Shown: in pieces, positions 63,393-64,000 of the stretch
How positions within the stretch are numbered: position 1 is the stretch's first letter
How the letters are laid out: each line of letters opens with the position of its first letter
NCBI RefSeq assembly: GCF_036785885.1
Contig: NC_092317.1
Span: 684,501-748,500 of the forward strand
From: Coffea arabica
Lineage: Eukaryota > Streptophyta > Magnoliopsida > Gentianales > Rubiaceae
Reading direction: 5' to 3'
Length of the DNA stretch: 64,000 bases
The notes under the pieces: generated by a model
The model's database searches: none
Seen by the model: the letters and a program-made list of their open reading frames with translations, nothing else
Told to the model about the DNA's origin: nothing
Program-made: the position numbers and the translations under genes

Positions 63393-64000
63393 CCTGCATA
63401 ACATGCAAGTTTTAACTCCCATATCATATCCTCCTGCCTGCAACTGTCTCTCTGAGGTCTGATCTGAATTAAGCAAATATTCTCTGGAGCGCTTAATCTT
63501 ACTCACAAACACATGCCCCCGGCCCTATTAAGAGTGAGTTTGAGGTTGATTAGCTATATCTTTAATTTACTAGCGTGGCATAGATATTACTTATAAGCTA
63601 GCTTCCTCCTGTTAGGAATTAGGATTAGGATTAGGATTAGGAGGTAGATATTCCATGCCCTTGCCACAAAAGATGACCAGCCTATGCTTTCAATATTCTA
63701 ATCCCGTCATTATTGTCTCATCTTGATTTTGTTGTATTCATTTTGAATCTATCATAAATTTTAACATGTTTCAAATTTGGAGGCAATCTGTGCCCTTATA
63801 TTCCATCTAGAAGACTAGAGCCGTCGGGAGGGAGATCCTTTTATCAACAGGTGCATCTGAGTATTTCCATGACTGCATCCAATAGGTTAATGACCAATAG
63901 GAGAGAAAGCCATTAATCATTTCGGACTTGCATGGGATGGTTCAATAATAAATTTCAAATTTTATATAGTATACACGTATCCACTATCCAGATTACAAGT
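63393..64000. other. Right window edge, no gene seen
   Basis: Contains the 5' flank of the SAUR fragment and a short GGATTA repeat (about four units, 63618-63640), which differs from the plant telomere repeat TTTAGGG. No coding region is supported to the window end. Confidence 0.5.

Noticed and set aside
63618-63640. Interstitial telomere-like repeat
   Set aside because: The unit is GGATTA, not the plant telomere unit, and only about four copies are present.

Overview
This window is nuclear DNA from a flowering plant, almost certainly a eudicot. The genes have many short GT-AG introns, the spacers are AT-rich and full of small transposable elements, and the protein families are plant-specific: GLIP-type GDSL lipases, sucrose synthase, SLOW WALKER2/NOC1, class III HSP17, a SAUR, and FAB1 and SAC phosphoinositide enzymes. 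I cannot name the species; the sucrose synthase looks like the class I type of asterids, which is a weak clue. All gene models were spliced by hand, and each junction was checked for reading frame.

Layout: a small 3-exon gene of unknown function (1551-2200, +). A FAB1-type phosphatidylinositol-3-phosphate 5-kinase (12528-3964, -) whose first exon, holding the first half of the FYVE zinc finger, is not visible; a clean solo LTR in the same orientation lies about 120 bp upstream of its first visible exon. A GLIP-like GDSL lipase (15807-19663, +). A sucrose synthase with a leader intron and a triple 98-bp repeat upstream (22098-25664, +). A second GLIP-like lipase (28819-30530, +) with a SINE-like retroposon just after its stop. 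A 10-kb gene-poor block (about 30.8-40.7 kb) of AT-rich and MITE-like elements. A SAC-domain phosphoinositide phosphatase of the FIG4-like group (40735-49328, +). The SWA2/NOC1/CEBPZ ribosome-biogenesis gene (51537-60402, +), with a piece of plastid DNA in its fifth intron. A convergent class III small heat-shock protein gene (61588-60984, -). A broken SAUR gene (63392-63100, -).

The genes do not form an operon, but two themes stand out. FAB1 makes PI(3,5)P2 on endosome/vacuole membranes, and the FIG4-like SAC phosphatases act on the same lipid, so opposing enzymes of one lipid cycle lie about 28 kb apart. The two GDSL lipases share every intron position and phase and bracket the sucrose synthase gene, which suggests local duplication around it.

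No single undescribed system is proven here. The best leads are the FAB1 5' end with its co-oriented solo LTR, the plastid insertion with an 18-nt duplication at its junction, the FAB1/SAC linkage, the sucrose synthase lacking its usual N-terminal phosphoserine, and the 1.7-kb AT-rich element with terminal inverted repeats.
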